From the NCBI GenBank assembly GCA_050313895.1, contig JBNPMI010000007.1: DNA of 64,000 nt; one strand, written 5' to 3'. The notes beneath the pieces were generated by a model. That model did no database searches, was not told where the DNA came from, and worked only from the letters and a program-made list of their open reading frames with translations. The DNA comes from JALFST01 sp022779285. GTDB taxonomy: Bacteria; Bacillota; Clostridia; Tissierellales; Peptoniphilaceae. Below, in pieces: positions 35,308-43,507 of the stretch; positions within the stretch are counted from its first letter, which is position 1, and every line of letters begins with the position of its first letter. The translations under genes and the position numbers were made by a program.

Positions 35308-35523
35308 TTATTTTACAACAATATCCGGATCATGGATTTGTGCGATCCTCTGAAGCTCCGCACGATCCGGCTGCGCTTCCGCGGATTCCGTTTCCACGGT
35401 AAGACGGCGCATTACAAAATTGACGGCAGCCGTCTGCACCCCCGGCAGGCGGGATACCTCACGTTCAATTTCCGCCGCGCATTCTCCGCAGCAAAGCCCT
35501 TCCAATGTATATTTCTTTTTCAT
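35308..35523 (-). CDS. Stand-alone heavy-metal-associated (HMA) domain protein
   Basis: This 71-residue ferredoxin-fold metal carrier begins MKKKYTLEGLCCGECAAEIE, where C-G-E-C is the metal-binding CxxC. REVSRLPGVQTAAVNFVMRR is the standard HMA helix-strand segment. It probably passes metal to the ATPase that lacks its own HMA domain. The C-terminal DPDIVV suits a Zn/Cd-type pump. AAAGGGGTG precedes the ATG. It lies between the regulator and the ATPase. Confidence 0.9.
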   Translation of the reverse strand: MKKKYTLEGLCCGECAAEIEREVSRLPGVQTAAVNFVMRRLTVETESAEAQPDRAELQRIAQIHDPDIVVK

Positions 35524-35563
35524 AAGTACACCCCTTTCTCTTTTCAAATTCCTTTACCGCCGG

Positions 35564-35896
35564 TTACTGAAAGCTTCCCGCTTCCTGAATATGTGTGACC
35601 CCTAAATCGAAAATTTCCTCCACGTGCTCATCCGATAGACGATAAAAAATAAATTTTCCCTGTCTCTCTTTTCTCACCAGATTGTGGCCGCTCAGAATTC
35701 GCAATTGATGCGATACCGCGGAATCGGACATTCCTAAATGAGCGGCGATCGCTCCCACATTGAGCGGCTCTCTTCGCAGCAGAGCAATGATATGCATTCT
35801 GGTCGCATCTCCGAATACCGAAAAAAAATCGCTCAATTTCCACATGAATTCGCTGTCCTCGCAGAGCAGACGATCCGTCGGTTTCTTCTTTTCCAT
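35564..35896 (-). CDS. ArsR/SmtB-family zinc-sensing repressor
   Basis: This 110-residue winged-helix repressor has recognition helix DSAVSHQLRIL. The C-terminal helix carries a complete alpha-5 metal site, D89-x-H91-x10-H102-x2-E105, as in the zinc sensors SmtB and CzrA. The Cys-rich alpha-3N site used for Cd/Pb in CadC is absent, with only one Cys at 12. Zinc should therefore release it from the operator ahead of this operon. RBS GGAGT before the ATG. Confidence 0.92.
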   Translation of the reverse strand: MEKKKPTDRLLCEDSEFMWKLSDFFSVFGDATRMHIIALLRREPLNVGAIAAHLGMSDSAVSHQLRILSGHNLVRKERQGKFIFYRLSDEHVEEIFDLGVTHIQEAGSFQ

Positions 35897-35922
35897 TCCA
35901 ATACTCCTTTATATTTTTATAT

Positions 35923-35946
35923 TTGATCATTTTTATAATTGTTCAA
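35923..35946. promoter_or_regulatory. Candidate ArsR operator and promoter of the zinc operon
   Basis: On the reverse strand TTGAACA, ten A/T-rich bases, TGATCAA form an imperfect inverted repeat that includes a -10-like TATAAA. TGAAC half-sites are common in SmtB/CzrA operators. It lies 27 bases before the ArsR start. Confidence 0.5.
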
Positions 35947-35993
35947 GTGTTTAATTAAATATATCGCTTCCCCGCGGAAACGTCAAGAGGAAT

Positions 35994-36025
35994 TAAAAAA
36001 ACCGATCGAAAATCGATCGGTTTTC
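35994..36025 (-). terminator. Terminator of the B3/4-CmpB-like unit
   Basis: ACCGATCG pairs with CGATCGGT around ATTTT, followed by TTTTTT on the reverse strand, 16 bases after the B3/4 gene stop. Confidence 0.88.
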
Positions 36026-36041
36026 TTCGAAACGGAAGGTG

Positions 36042-36743
36042 TTAAACAGGAAGCTCCAGCTCTCCATGCTCCACGTCCGCCACCGCCGTGATAAATTCAA
36101 GACCCGGCATGCATTCCGTGAGATCTTTTTCAATCCGTGCCAGAGCCTCCAGACGCATCTTCTCCGATGTATATTCATTGCCCTGAATGATGAAGATCGC
36201 ATTTTTCGTATTTTCATCAAATTTGTAATTTTCACCATCGCGCACACCCATCCACGCCATGATCCCCTTCGCATCCCGATACAGATAATCTGTAGGCGCC
36301 ACATGCTTGGGCGTGGATAGAATCGGATAAAAGGTATCCTCTTTTTTGCTCACGCTAAACTCCACATACCGGCTAACCTTATCAAAATCATGCCCTCCGA
36401 TGGCCAGCAAGGAATGCAGCGATTCCACATTATAGATGTCCACAATGCTGTTCACATGCGGCATTGCTCCGCGTCTGCGAATGTTTTGAATGAGTGCCGG
36501 CACCGTGGGCGGATTTTTTTTGATGCTGCGCCCCACCCGCTGCATCATTTCCATATAGCCTCTTGTCGTGGGATGCTGAAGAATGACGTCCAGATCGCAC
36601 CCCATCGCCCATTTTTCCCACTCTTTTTTCTTTGCCAAAAGCCGCTCCGTGAGCTTCGCCTGAGGATCCACATTCCTGGCGATCCCCACCACAACACTCT
36701 CGATACCAAGCTCCTTCATGCCGGCGTCCAAACGAATAATCAT
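36042..36743 (-). CDS. B3/4 domain protein (PheRS beta-related)
   Basis: This 233-residue protein resembles the B3/4 tRNA-editing domain of phenylalanyl-tRNA synthetase beta. Typical blocks are NPPTVPALIQNIRRRGAMPH, VNSIVDIYNVESLHSLLAIG and GGHD.DKV. Free-standing copies are thought to edit mischarged tRNA or bind amino acids, but activity is not established. Its ATG overlaps the stop of the upstream membrane protein gene by four bases. GGAT..AGGA lies in the overlap region. Confidence 0.87.
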   Translation of the reverse strand: MIIRLDAGMKELGIESVVVGIARNVDPQAKLTERLLAKKKEWEKWAMGCDLDVILQHPTTRGYMEMMQRVGRSIKKNPPTVPALIQNIRRRGAMPHVNSIVDIYNVESLHSLLAIGGHDFDKVSRYVEFSVSKKEDTFYPILSTPKHVAPTDYLYRDAKGIMAWMGVRDGENYKFDENTKNAIFIIQGNEYTSEKMRLEALARIEKDLTECMPGLEFITAVADVEHGELELPV

Positions 36744-37798
36744 TCCTGATCCTTTCCGGATTCCGCCTTCGGAATCCCTTTATGCTGATCTCTTTTCCTG
36801 TTTTTCCGCTCATCTATCGACCTTGAAAGCTCCGGCTGTATTTCACGGAAAGCCTCCCGATACCGATCGGAGCGTGCCGAAGGGTTTCTGCGAAAGATCT
36901 TTTGTGCCCTTTTTTGGCCATTCTGTTTCAGCCAATGGAAATCGCTCTCGATTTTTTCCGCTTTTTTTCGAAGCTCCTCCAGCTTTTGCAGGAACTCCGT
37001 TAAGCGAGTCTTCTCCTCGGCAGAACGAACAGCTTCCGATTGCAGCCGCACTTTCTGCGCATATCCGCGCAGCCGCTCGCTCAGAGATAAGAACGGCTCC
37101 CCGTTTTCACGAAGAATCCTCTCATTGCGACGCTCCCATTTTCGAACCGCAAATTCCTGCTCGGCCTCACGAAGCGCTTTCTGAAAATCCTCCTTCATCG
37201 TGACAACACCGGAGGAAATCTCTCCGAATTTTTCCTTTAAGGCGACAGCCGCGGCATTGTTTTCCGTAAGGGAGCGCAGAAGCTTCTTGAGGTCCAAAGC
37301 ATCTCGAACAGAAAGCGTCGCGTCGATCACAAATGCTACAAGCAGGAATTGCGCAAGAGGCTCCACAATCCATGCCGGCACCCGCAAAAGAAATTTCTCT
37401 ACCGGACGGTGTAAAAAGCGCACCATGAGGATGGAAAAAATCCCCCAACCGGCGGATGCATAGAGACAGATATAGCCATGGAAATTGAGGAAATGCGTAG
37501 AATAGTCCCAATAGCGCATTCCAAAAATTTTCTCCATCACATATCCCGTTGCCAGCTCCAGAAGGGTTGCCCCCGTCATGCCGAGGAGAAACACCAGCGG
37601 CAAACTTGCGCGTACCGGCAGAGTAATCCACAATACCGTCACCGCGCCGAATCCATAGATTGGAATCCATGGACCATATAAAAAACCGCGGTTGATCCAT
37701 TTTTTTTCGGTGAAAGAAACAAAGGAACATTCCCAAATCCAACCGAGAAAAGCGTAAAAATAAAAAAGCAGCATCCACTGAAATATTGTATAACGCAT
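36740..37798 (-). CDS. CmpB-like membrane protein (PF06541 type) with coiled-coil tail
   Basis: This 352-residue protein has an N-terminal half with about five helices (MLLFYFYAFLGWIWECSFVS, GFLYGPWIPIYGFGAV, LLGMTGATLLELATGYVMEK) that match the family annotated as putative ABC transporter CmpB. The second half (about 180-352) is charged and strongly helical, rich in E, K and R, with coiled-coil heptads at about 260-310. No ATPase partner is encoded nearby, so a transport role is doubtful. It is translationally coupled to the B3/4 gene. Confidence 0.75.
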   Translation of the reverse strand: MRYTIFQWMLLFYFYAFLGWIWECSFVSFTEKKWINRGFLYGPWIPIYGFGAVTVLWITLPVRASLPLVFLLGMTGATLLELATGYVMEKIFGMRYWDYSTHFLNFHGYICLYASAGWGIFSILMVRFLHRPVEKFLLRVPAWIVEPLAQFLLVAFVIDATLSVRDALDLKKLLRSLTENNAAAVALKEKFGEISSGVVTMKEDFQKALREAEQEFAVRKWERRNERILRENGEPFLSLSERLRGYAQKVRLQSEAVRSAEEKTRLTEFLQKLEELRKKAEKIESDFHWLKQNGQKRAQKIFRRNPSARSDRYREAFREIQPELSRSIDERKNRKRDQHKGIPKAESGKDQE

Positions 37799-37806
37799 CT
37801 TGACTC

Positions 37807-38562
37807 CTATGATTCCTTGATGCTCCTCGTTGCAAGAAAGGTAGGAATATTTAATTCATGCAAACGACCTTCTCCATTGGTATCTTCATAAAGTGCGGTC
37901 AGACGAAATCCCGCCTTCAGCTGGCCGCCAATCTGCTCCTCCAGACTGTGCGAAAATTGAATGCCTCCATCCGTTTTCCGCAGCTGTCTCATCTGATCAG
38001 GATTTTGAAGCGGATTGAACGGCAGCGAATTCACAAGCTCCCTTTCCTCTTCATCATCAAAAAGAAAGTTGATCGAATTATCAACCCCGGCTAAAAGAAT
38101 GCCTCCCTTTTTTAAGATTCGATAACATTCTCGCCAAATGGGATTCACCTCCTCAACATAACAATTGGACACCGGGTGAAAAATCAGATCAAAGCTCTCG
38201 TCAGAAAAGGGAAGTGGTTTTGTCATATCCGCTCTCACCACGGAAAGAGAATATCCTTCCCGCTCCGCAACCTCTCTTTCTCTTTGAAGCTGTTCTTCGG
38301 AGTAATCCAATACCGTACACTCGGCTCCTGCCGCTTGAAAAATCGGCATTTGCTGACCTCCGCCGCTTGCAAGCCCCAATACTTTTTTTCCGCGCAAATC
38401 TCCAAACCATTCTCTCGGCACAGGCCGTGTCGGTGTCAAAAGCACCTCCCATACTCCCTCTTTGGCACGAAGAAAGATTTCATGATCAATCGGTTTTCCC
38501 CACTGCCATCCGTCCTTCACCCAACGGTCAATTGTTTTTGCATTTTCCTCTTGATAATCCAT
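37807..38562 (-). CDS. Class I SAM-dependent methyltransferase
   Basis: This 251-residue enzyme has motif I VLGLASGGGQQMPIFQAAGA, a variant of GxGxG that binds S-adenosylmethionine, then acidic D of motif II in CTVLDYS, motif III ADMTKPLPFSDESFDLIFHP, and ECYRILKKGGILLAGV. It resembles the UbiE/Methyltransf_11 group. The substrate is not predictable. ATG 38562 with GGAG five bases upstream is preferred over a GTG at 38580. It precedes the CmpB-like gene with an 8-base gap. Confidence 0.88.
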   Translation of the reverse strand: MDYQEENAKTIDRWVKDGWQWGKPIDHEIFLRAKEGVWEVLLTPTRPVPREWFGDLRGKKVLGLASGGGQQMPIFQAAGAECTVLDYSEEQLQREREVAEREGYSLSVVRADMTKPLPFSDESFDLIFHPVSNCYVEEVNPIWRECYRILKKGGILLAGVDNSINFLFDDEEERELVNSLPFNPLQNPDQMRQLRKTDGGIQFSHSLEEQIGGQLKAGFRLTALYEDTNGEGRLHELNIPTFLATRSIKES

Positions 38563-38696
38563 TTCCTTCTCCGTTTTCACAGGTGCTTTTACGCCCTGCT
38601 TTTCTTCTTCGCTGTTCTGTTATTGTAATCTACTCTCCGTCTCCGTGACAAGAAGGATTCCGTGTCAAAGTTTTTCAACTTTCCTTGTTTTTTACT

Positions 38697-38724
38697 TTGT
38701 TCCGGCATCAAATAGGTATATAAT
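38697..38724 (+). promoter_or_regulatory. Promoter of the hydroxyacyl-CoA dehydrogenase gene
   Basis: TTGTTC (38697-38702), 16 bases, TATAAT (38719-38724), 39 bases before the ATG. Confidence 0.55.
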
Positions 38725-38762
38725 TATTGTTAGTTACATAATAAACAATATTGGAGGTTTTT

Positions 38763-39725
38763 ATGGCATTAAAAAAAATAGTTGTCGCAGGCGGCGGTGT
38801 TCTCGGAAGCCAAATCGCCTTCCAGTCCCGGTTCAGCGGATTTGATGTGACCATCTGGCTCCGCAGCGAAGGCTCGATCGGACGCACACAGCCGAAGTTG
38901 AATCAGATACGCGATCATTATCTTGAGGATCTGGAGAAAACCAAATCCCTCATCGGTAACCCAATGGGAGAATTCCTCTACCCCCGCGCACTCATCCGGG
39001 ATTTCCAATCGGTAACACCCGAGCAAATCGATGCGCTGAAAAAACGCACAGAGGAAACGCTGACCTCGATCAAGCTTGAGCTCGACATGAAAAAGGCCTT
39101 TGCCGATGCTGACCTCGTCATTGAAGCCATGTCGGAAAATCCTGAGCAAAAAATCGCCTTCTATGAAAAGCTGGCTCCTTATCTTCCCGAAAAAGCCATT
39201 CTTTGCACCAATTCCTCGACGCTTTTGCCCAGCACCTTTGCAGAGTATACAGGACGTCCCGAAAAATATCTGGCCTTGCACTTCGCCAATGAGATTTGGA
39301 AGCACAACACCGCCGAGGTAATGGGACATGCCGCAACGGATCCGGAAATCTACAAACAGGTTTCTGAATTTGCCGCACAAATCGGCATGGTGCCTCTTGA
39401 GCTCCACAAGGAACAGCCCGGATATATTCTCAATTCGCTGCTCGTTCCCTTCCTTAACGCCGCACAGGGACTTTGGGTTAACGGAGTAGCCGATCCGGCA
39501 ACCGTGGATCTTACATGGAAGCTTGCTACAGGCGCTCCCGCAGGTCCTTTCCAGATTTTGGATATTGTAGGCCTTACAACGCCGTACGAAATCATCAATC
39601 ACAATCCGGAGGTCAAAACTCCCGGAACCACGCCTTACAAGATCGCTCAAGCGCTCAAGGCAAAGATTGACAAGGGAGAACTCGGTGTCTCCGCAGGGAA
39701 AGGCTTCTACGATTATAAAAAGTAA
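38763..39725 (+). CDS. 3-hydroxyacyl-CoA dehydrogenase family protein
   Basis: This 320-residue NAD-dependent dehydrogenase has a Rossmann start KKIVVAGGGVLGSQIAFQSR, DADLVIEAMSE, and TNSSTLLPSTFAEYTGRPEK followed by the catalytic ALHFANEIWKHNTAEVMGH (His-Glu pair). The C-terminal domain includes LNSLLVPFLNAA and the closing GKGFYDY. It is about 40 residues longer than butyrate-pathway Hbd (about 282), so L-carnitine-type dehydrogenases or other 3-hydroxy acid oxidation remain possible. No thiolase or crotonase gene lies nearby. ATG 38763 follows TTGGAGG. Confidence 0.87.
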   Translation: MALKKIVVAGGGVLGSQIAFQSRFSGFDVTIWLRSEGSIGRTQPKLNQIRDHYLEDLEKTKSLIGNPMGEFLYPRALIRDFQSVTPEQIDALKKRTEETLTSIKLELDMKKAFADADLVIEAMSENPEQKIAFYEKLAPYLPEKAILCTNSSTLLPSTFAEYTGRPEKYLALHFANEIWKHNTAEVMGHAATDPEIYKQVSEFAAQIGMVPLELHKEQPGYILNSLLVPFLNAAQGLWVNGVADPATVDLTWKLATGAPAGPFQILDIVGLTTPYEIINHNPEVKTPGTTPYKIAQALKAKIDKGELGVSAGKGFYDYKK

Positions 39726-39755
39726 ACACGGAAAAATACTGTATTTTTTTGAAGG

Positions 39756-39789
39756 GCACCCCCTTCCCCAACTTGCGGGAAGGGGGTGC
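39756..39789 (+). terminator. Strong hairpin after the hydroxyacyl-CoA dehydrogenase gene
   Basis: GCACCCCCTTCCC pairs with GGGAAGGGGGTGC around CAACTTGC. The following bases TTCTGCG give only a weak T run. Confidence 0.65.
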
Positions 39790-39828
39790 TTCTGCGTTCC
39801 ATAGACGAAAACCGGCATTATAAAAAGC

Positions 39829-39882
39829 TTGACATAGTGACACTATGTCATTATACTGTTTTTCGTAATGACACCGTGTCAT
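39829..39882 (+). promoter_or_regulatory. Near-consensus promoter with two palindromic TetR operators
   Basis: TTGACA (39829-39834), 17 bases, TATACT (39852-39857). Operator 1 at 39830-39850 is a perfect 21-bp palindrome, arms TGACATAGTG and CACTATGTCA around a central A, filling the spacer. Operator 2 at 39868-39882 is ATGACAC-C-GTGTCAT, just after the expected transcription start. Both share TGACAC/GTGTCA half-sites. Placement ahead of the TetR gene implies autorepression. Confidence 0.9.
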
Positions 39883-39896
39883 CGAGAGGAGATCCT

Positions 39897-40454
39897 ATGC
39901 CGAAGTCAACCTTTTTCAATTTGCCGCCGGAAAAACAGGAATGTATCCGGCGCGCACTGATTTCCGAGTTTGAGACGCATCCGCTTGCAGAGGCGAGCGT
40001 AAAGCACATCGTCGAAACGCTGGGCATTGCACGAGGGAGCTTTTATCAATATTTTGAGGATTTAACAGAAAGCTATTTCTATATTCTGGAGCAGGAAACC
40101 ACCGAGCTCCACACCCTTTTTGCAAAGCTCATGCAGGAGAGCGATGACGCCGGGAGCGCGCTCGACGCCTTTGGACCGCGTGTCGCGGAGGAGCTGTTTG
40201 ATCCCCTGCGCATCTCGCTCTATCGATCGCGATACCTCGGATGGACTGCCGAACTCGAAGGAAAATGGAACGAGTATTTAGAAAAAAATCAAGATCCGGC
40301 ACGCAAAAAATTTCGCCGAAGTGAACAGCTGCTCTTCATGAAGGCCGTGGTACATGACCTGATCCTGCGCAGCTTTACGGAAAATTGGAGCAAGAAAGAA
40401 TTTTTAGAGCATTATCGCCGGCATGTAATCTGGCTGAAGGGAGGCATTGTATGA
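39897..40454 (+). CDS. TetR family transcriptional regulator
   Basis: This 185-residue repressor has an N-terminal helix-turn-helix at about 25-50 (ASVKHIVETLGIARGSFYQY), with the YQYF signature of the family, and an all-helical ligand domain. ATG 39897 is chosen for GAGAGGAG just before it. The longer frame from 39786 would run through the promoter. Its TGA overlaps the ATG of the next gene, so it probably controls that membrane protein. The ligand is unknown. Confidence 0.92.
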   Translation: MPKSTFFNLPPEKQECIRRALISEFETHPLAEASVKHIVETLGIARGSFYQYFEDLTESYFYILEQETTELHTLFAKLMQESDDAGSALDAFGPRVAEELFDPLRISLYRSRYLGWTAELEGKWNEYLEKNQDPARKKFRRSEQLLFMKAVVHDLILRSFTENWSKKEFLEHYRRHVIWLKGGIV

Positions 40455-41518
40455 TGCATGTTATGGAACCCCTGTTTGATGTCGCCTACCTGGTCCTCGT
40501 CATCGGATTGGGCCTTCGTCTTTTATTGGAGGAGTCTTCCCGTGCACGAAGATTCGGCATGATGGCCATCGTGCTCGGAGCCGGTGACGCCTTTCACCTG
40601 ATCCCGCGCATTCTCGCGCATCTCACGCCAAATGGCTTTGCCGAATATGCCGCTCTGCTTTCGTGGGGAGAGCTGGTGACGAGCATCACCATGACGTTCT
40701 TTTATCTGCTTTTCTTCGCTTACTATCAGGAAATGAGCGGCGACCGAATTCCCGCGAAGAAACATATGATTCAGGCACTTGCGGCCGCCCGCATCGTTTT
40801 CACGCTTCTCCCGCAAAACGAGTGGGGTACTGCGGGAAATTATACCTTCGCACTTCTGAGAAATGTACCGTTTTTAATCATGGGCCTTCTGCTCATCCGG
40901 TGGACATGGCAGACCCGGTCCTTCAGCGGACTTGAGCATGCGGCAGAGCTTATTTTCCTGAGCTTTCTCTTCTATGTGCCTGTCGTGGCCGGCGCACGCT
41001 TCGTGCCGGTTCTCGGCGTATTCATGATCCCGAAAACCCTGGCCTATGTCGCTCTCGTCGTTTCGGGCTTCCGGCACTATATTCGGGGTCTGACACCATC
41101 TCATCTCCTGAAAACCGCCATTGTCTTTCTGATTATGGGTCTTGCCGGCGGCGTCTTCTACCGGGAGCTTACAAAAGCGCTCGGCTGGACAAGCCCCACG
41201 TCTCTCGGCCTTGTGCACCCGCACTCGATCATGCTCGGATTCGTTTTGATGCTGATCCTATATCTTCTTCTCCGCGATCGCGCGCCTGCCGAGCTTGCCT
41301 CCATCCGGCGCCCGCTTCGCATCTATCAGACAGGACTCGTCTGGACCATTGTCGGTATGCTGGTTCGCGGCATCGCCACCATGACCGCGGATGGCATCTC
41401 CCTATTTCCCGACGCCGCCCTCTCCGGCATTGCCGGTATCGGCCATGTATTCCTCGGAGCCGGCCTCGTCTCCCTCTTCGTGATTCTGACTCGTCAAAAA
41501 ACCGCCCCTTCCGTTTGA
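40451..41518 (+). CDS. Membrane protein with C-terminal DUF2871 domain
   Basis: This 355-residue protein has about eleven helices. The first roughly 225 residues form a seven-helix block (FDVAYLVLVIGLGLRLLLEE, MAIVLGAGDAFHLIPRIL) and the last 130 match DUF2871 (SLGLVHPHSIMLGFVLMLIL then YLL, and GLVWTIVGMLVRGIATM). HPH.ML.G could bind a metal or haem. DUF2871 normally occurs alone, so this is a fusion. It overlaps the TetR stop (ATGA) with GGGAGG upstream, implying that the regulator controls it. Confidence 0.82.
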   Translation: MMHVMEPLFDVAYLVLVIGLGLRLLLEESSRARRFGMMAIVLGAGDAFHLIPRILAHLTPNGFAEYAALLSWGELVTSITMTFFYLLFFAYYQEMSGDRIPAKKHMIQALAAARIVFTLLPQNEWGTAGNYTFALLRNVPFLIMGLLLIRWTWQTRSFSGLEHAAELIFLSFLFYVPVVAGARFVPVLGVFMIPKTLAYVALVVSGFRHYIRGLTPSHLLKTAIVFLIMGLAGGVFYRELTKALGWTSPTSLGLVHPHSIMLGFVLMLILYLLLRDRAPAELASIRRPLRIYQTGLVWTIVGMLVRGIATMTADGISLFPDAALSGIAGIGHVFLGAGLVSLFVILTRQKTAPSV

Positions 41519-41532
41519 AGGGGCGGTTTTTT
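41496..41532. terminator. Bidirectional terminator between DUF2871 gene and glpK
   Basis: ACCGCCCCTTC pairs with GAAGGGGCGGT around CGTTT, with A and T runs of six on both flanks. It overlaps the DUF2871 gene end. Confidence 0.9.
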
Positions 41533-41612
41533 GAATCTGTAACAAATGGAGGAAGGCTCTGAAAATCCGGCGGCAACCGAGCTGCCTTGCAGGAGGATCC
41601 TCCGAGCCGCTT

Positions 41613-43109
41613 TTACTCCTGAACCTGCTTTGCCCAGGAAAAAGAGCGATCGATGGCATACTGCCAGTTGCGATCCAGACGATTGCGTTCCTCCACACTG
41701 ATTTCCGGCAAAAAGACACGATCCTCCTTCCAAAGCCCCTGAAGCTCCTCCTGCGACCAGAAGCCTGTGGCAAGTCCTGCAAGATATGCGGCTCCGAGAG
41801 CTGTTGTCTCCAAAACCTTGGGGCGTCGCACCTCTACTTGAGACATATTGGCCTGAAATTGCATTAAAAAATTATTGGCGACAGCTCCGCCATCCACACG
41901 AATGTTTTTCAGCGGAGTCCCGAGGTCATTTGCCATCGCCTGCAGCACATCATTGGATAGAAATGCCTGAGCCTCCAGTGTGGCTCGAATAATATGGTAT
42001 CGGTTCGTACCTCTGGTAATGCCTACAATGACGCCTCTGGCAAAGGGATCCCAATAAGGCGCTCCGAGTCCGGTAAATGCCGGCACCACGTATACCCCGC
42101 CCGTGTCCGGAACACGGGTCGCATAATATTCGGTATCCTCTGCGGAGTCCACGATCCGCAGCTGATCGCGCAGCCACTGAATCGAAGAGCCGGCTACAAA
42201 AATGGAGCCTTCCAGAGCATAGGTGACTTTTCCCGGTTCGAGTCCCCATGCAATCGTAGTCAGCAATCCGTTTTTCGATCGGACGGCCTTGTTTCCCGTG
42301 TTCATCAAAAGAAAAGCGCCTGTCCCATAGGTGTTTTTCGCTTCTCCTTCTGTAAAGCAGGTTTGTCCGAAAAGTGCGCACTGCTGATCTCCCGCAGCTC
42401 CTGCGATCGGAATCTCCCGATTTGCGATGATTGCCTTGCCGTAATCACCGGAAGACGGCAGAATCTTTGGAAGCATCACCTCGGGTATCCGCAAAAGCTC
42501 GAGAATTTCGCGATCCCATTCCAGGGTATGGATATTGAAAAGCATGGTGCGGGAAGCATTGGAATAATCGGTGCAATGTCTGGCGCCCCGTGTCAGCTTC
42601 CAAATCAGCCAGGTGTCGATTGTGCCGAAGAGAAGCTCTCCACGCTCCGCACGCTCCTGTGCTCCCTCCACATGGTCAAGAATCCAGCGAATTTTGGTGG
42701 CTGAAAAATAGGGATCCACGATGAGGCCGGTTTTCTCTCGAATCATCTTGTTGTATCCGTCCTCAGTCAGCTTTTTCGCCATCTCGGCCGTGCGCCGGCA
42801 TTGCCAGACAATCGCATTGCAGATGGGCTCTCCCGTCTCCTTATCCCAGACAACCGTCGTTTCTCTTTGGTTGGTGATACCGATTCCGCAAATGTCCCCG
42901 GGTTCGATATTGAGCTTTGCCATAGCCTCCATAATGACGCCGATTTGCGTGGACCAGATTTCCTTGGGATCATGCTCAACCCACCCCGGCTTCGGAAAAT
43001 ACTGTGTAAACTCCTTTTGCGCTACAGCTTGAATATTGCCCGCCCGGTCAAATAAAACACATCGATTGCTTGTGGTTCCCGCGTCCAAGGCCATAATGTA
43101 TTTTTGCAT
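41613..43109 (-). CDS. glpK: Glycerol kinase
   Basis: This 498-residue FGGY kinase phosphorylates glycerol to glycerol-3-phosphate. [17 protein letters not shown] is the N-terminal phosphate-binding loop. [13 protein letters not shown] and the second signature [16 protein letters not shown] are intact. His in [18 protein letters not shown] corresponds to the PTS-phosphorylated loop region of Firmicutes GlpK. The start at 43109 has GGTGGGAG before it. It is the last gene of the glp operon, following DUF1667. Confidence 0.97.
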   Translation of the reverse strand: MQKYIMALDAGTTSNRCVLFDRAGNIQAVAQKEFTQYFPKPGWVEHDPKEIWSTQIGVIMEAMAKLNIEPGDICGIGITNQRETTVVWDKETGEPICNAIVWQCRRTAEMAKKLTEDGYNKMIREKTGLIVDPYFSATKIRWILDHVEGAQERAERGELLFGTIDTWLIWKLTRGARHCTDYSNASRTMLFNIHTLEWDREILELLRIPEVMLPKILPSSGDYGKAIIANREIPIAGAAGDQQCALFGQTCFTEGEAKNTYGTGAFLLMNTGNKAVRSKNGLLTTIAWGLEPGKVTYALEGSIFVAGSSIQWLRDQLRIVDSAEDTEYYATRVPDTGGVYVVPAFTGLGAPYWDPFARGVIVGITRGTNRYHIIRATLEAQAFLSNDVLQAMANDLGTPLKNIRVDGGAVANNFLMQFQANMSQVEVRRPKVLETTALGAAYLAGLATGFWSQEELQGLWKEDRVFLPEISVEERNRLDRNWQYAIDRSFSWAKQVQE

Positions 43110-43137
43110 TTCTCCCACCTTTCCCTCAAAACCGTTC

Positions 43138-43506
43138 TCAGATTCTGTCACGGTTTTTGGTAGCTACGATATCCACGCCGGTGCCTGCTACATTGTGCAG
43201 GAGAACATCTCCGATCTTTACCGGCGCCGCCGCTCGGATTTTTTGAATTTCCCGCATGACATCTCGTATCATCGGCTTCGGAACCGGCTCTTTGGTTTTT
43301 ACCGATACCAGCGGTGACCGTCCTCCGTCCAGATGCACGGTCGAGCAAAGAATCCTCCGAGGATCCTTTACCTCCTGCGTTGCATAAATTTTACCACGAT
43401 TACACGAATTGCCTTTTAAAGAAAGCAAATTTCCTTCCTCATCGACTTCTGCGGTCAGCGCACACCCCACGGGGCAATTGATGCAAGTTAATTCCTTGAT
43501 TTTCAT
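43138..43506 (-). CDS. DUF1667 protein of the glycerol dehydrogenase complex
   Basis: This 122-residue protein has Cys pairs CINCPVGC (C9, C12, C16 region) and GNSCNRGK, then ILCSTV, a pattern fit for an iron-sulfur cluster or zinc. DUF1667 occurs in Firmicutes and Thermotogae directly after two flavin dehydrogenases related to GlpA/GlpB, exactly as here, so it is probably the third subunit carrying electrons to the membrane or a carrier. Start 43506 has GGAGGAC upstream. A single base separates it from the preceding gene. Confidence 0.88.
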   Translation of the reverse strand: MKIKELTCINCPVGCALTAEVDEEGNLLSLKGNSCNRGKIYATQEVKDPRRILCSTVHLDGGRSPLVSVKTKEPVPKPMIRDVMREIQKIRAAAPVKIGDVLLHNVAGTGVDIVATKNRDRI

Positions 43507-43507
43507 A

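Noticed and set aside
38769..39818. 349-codon reverse frame opposite the hydroxyacyl-CoA dehydrogenase
   Set aside because: Antisense shadow of a well-supported gene; no RBS and no recognisable domain.
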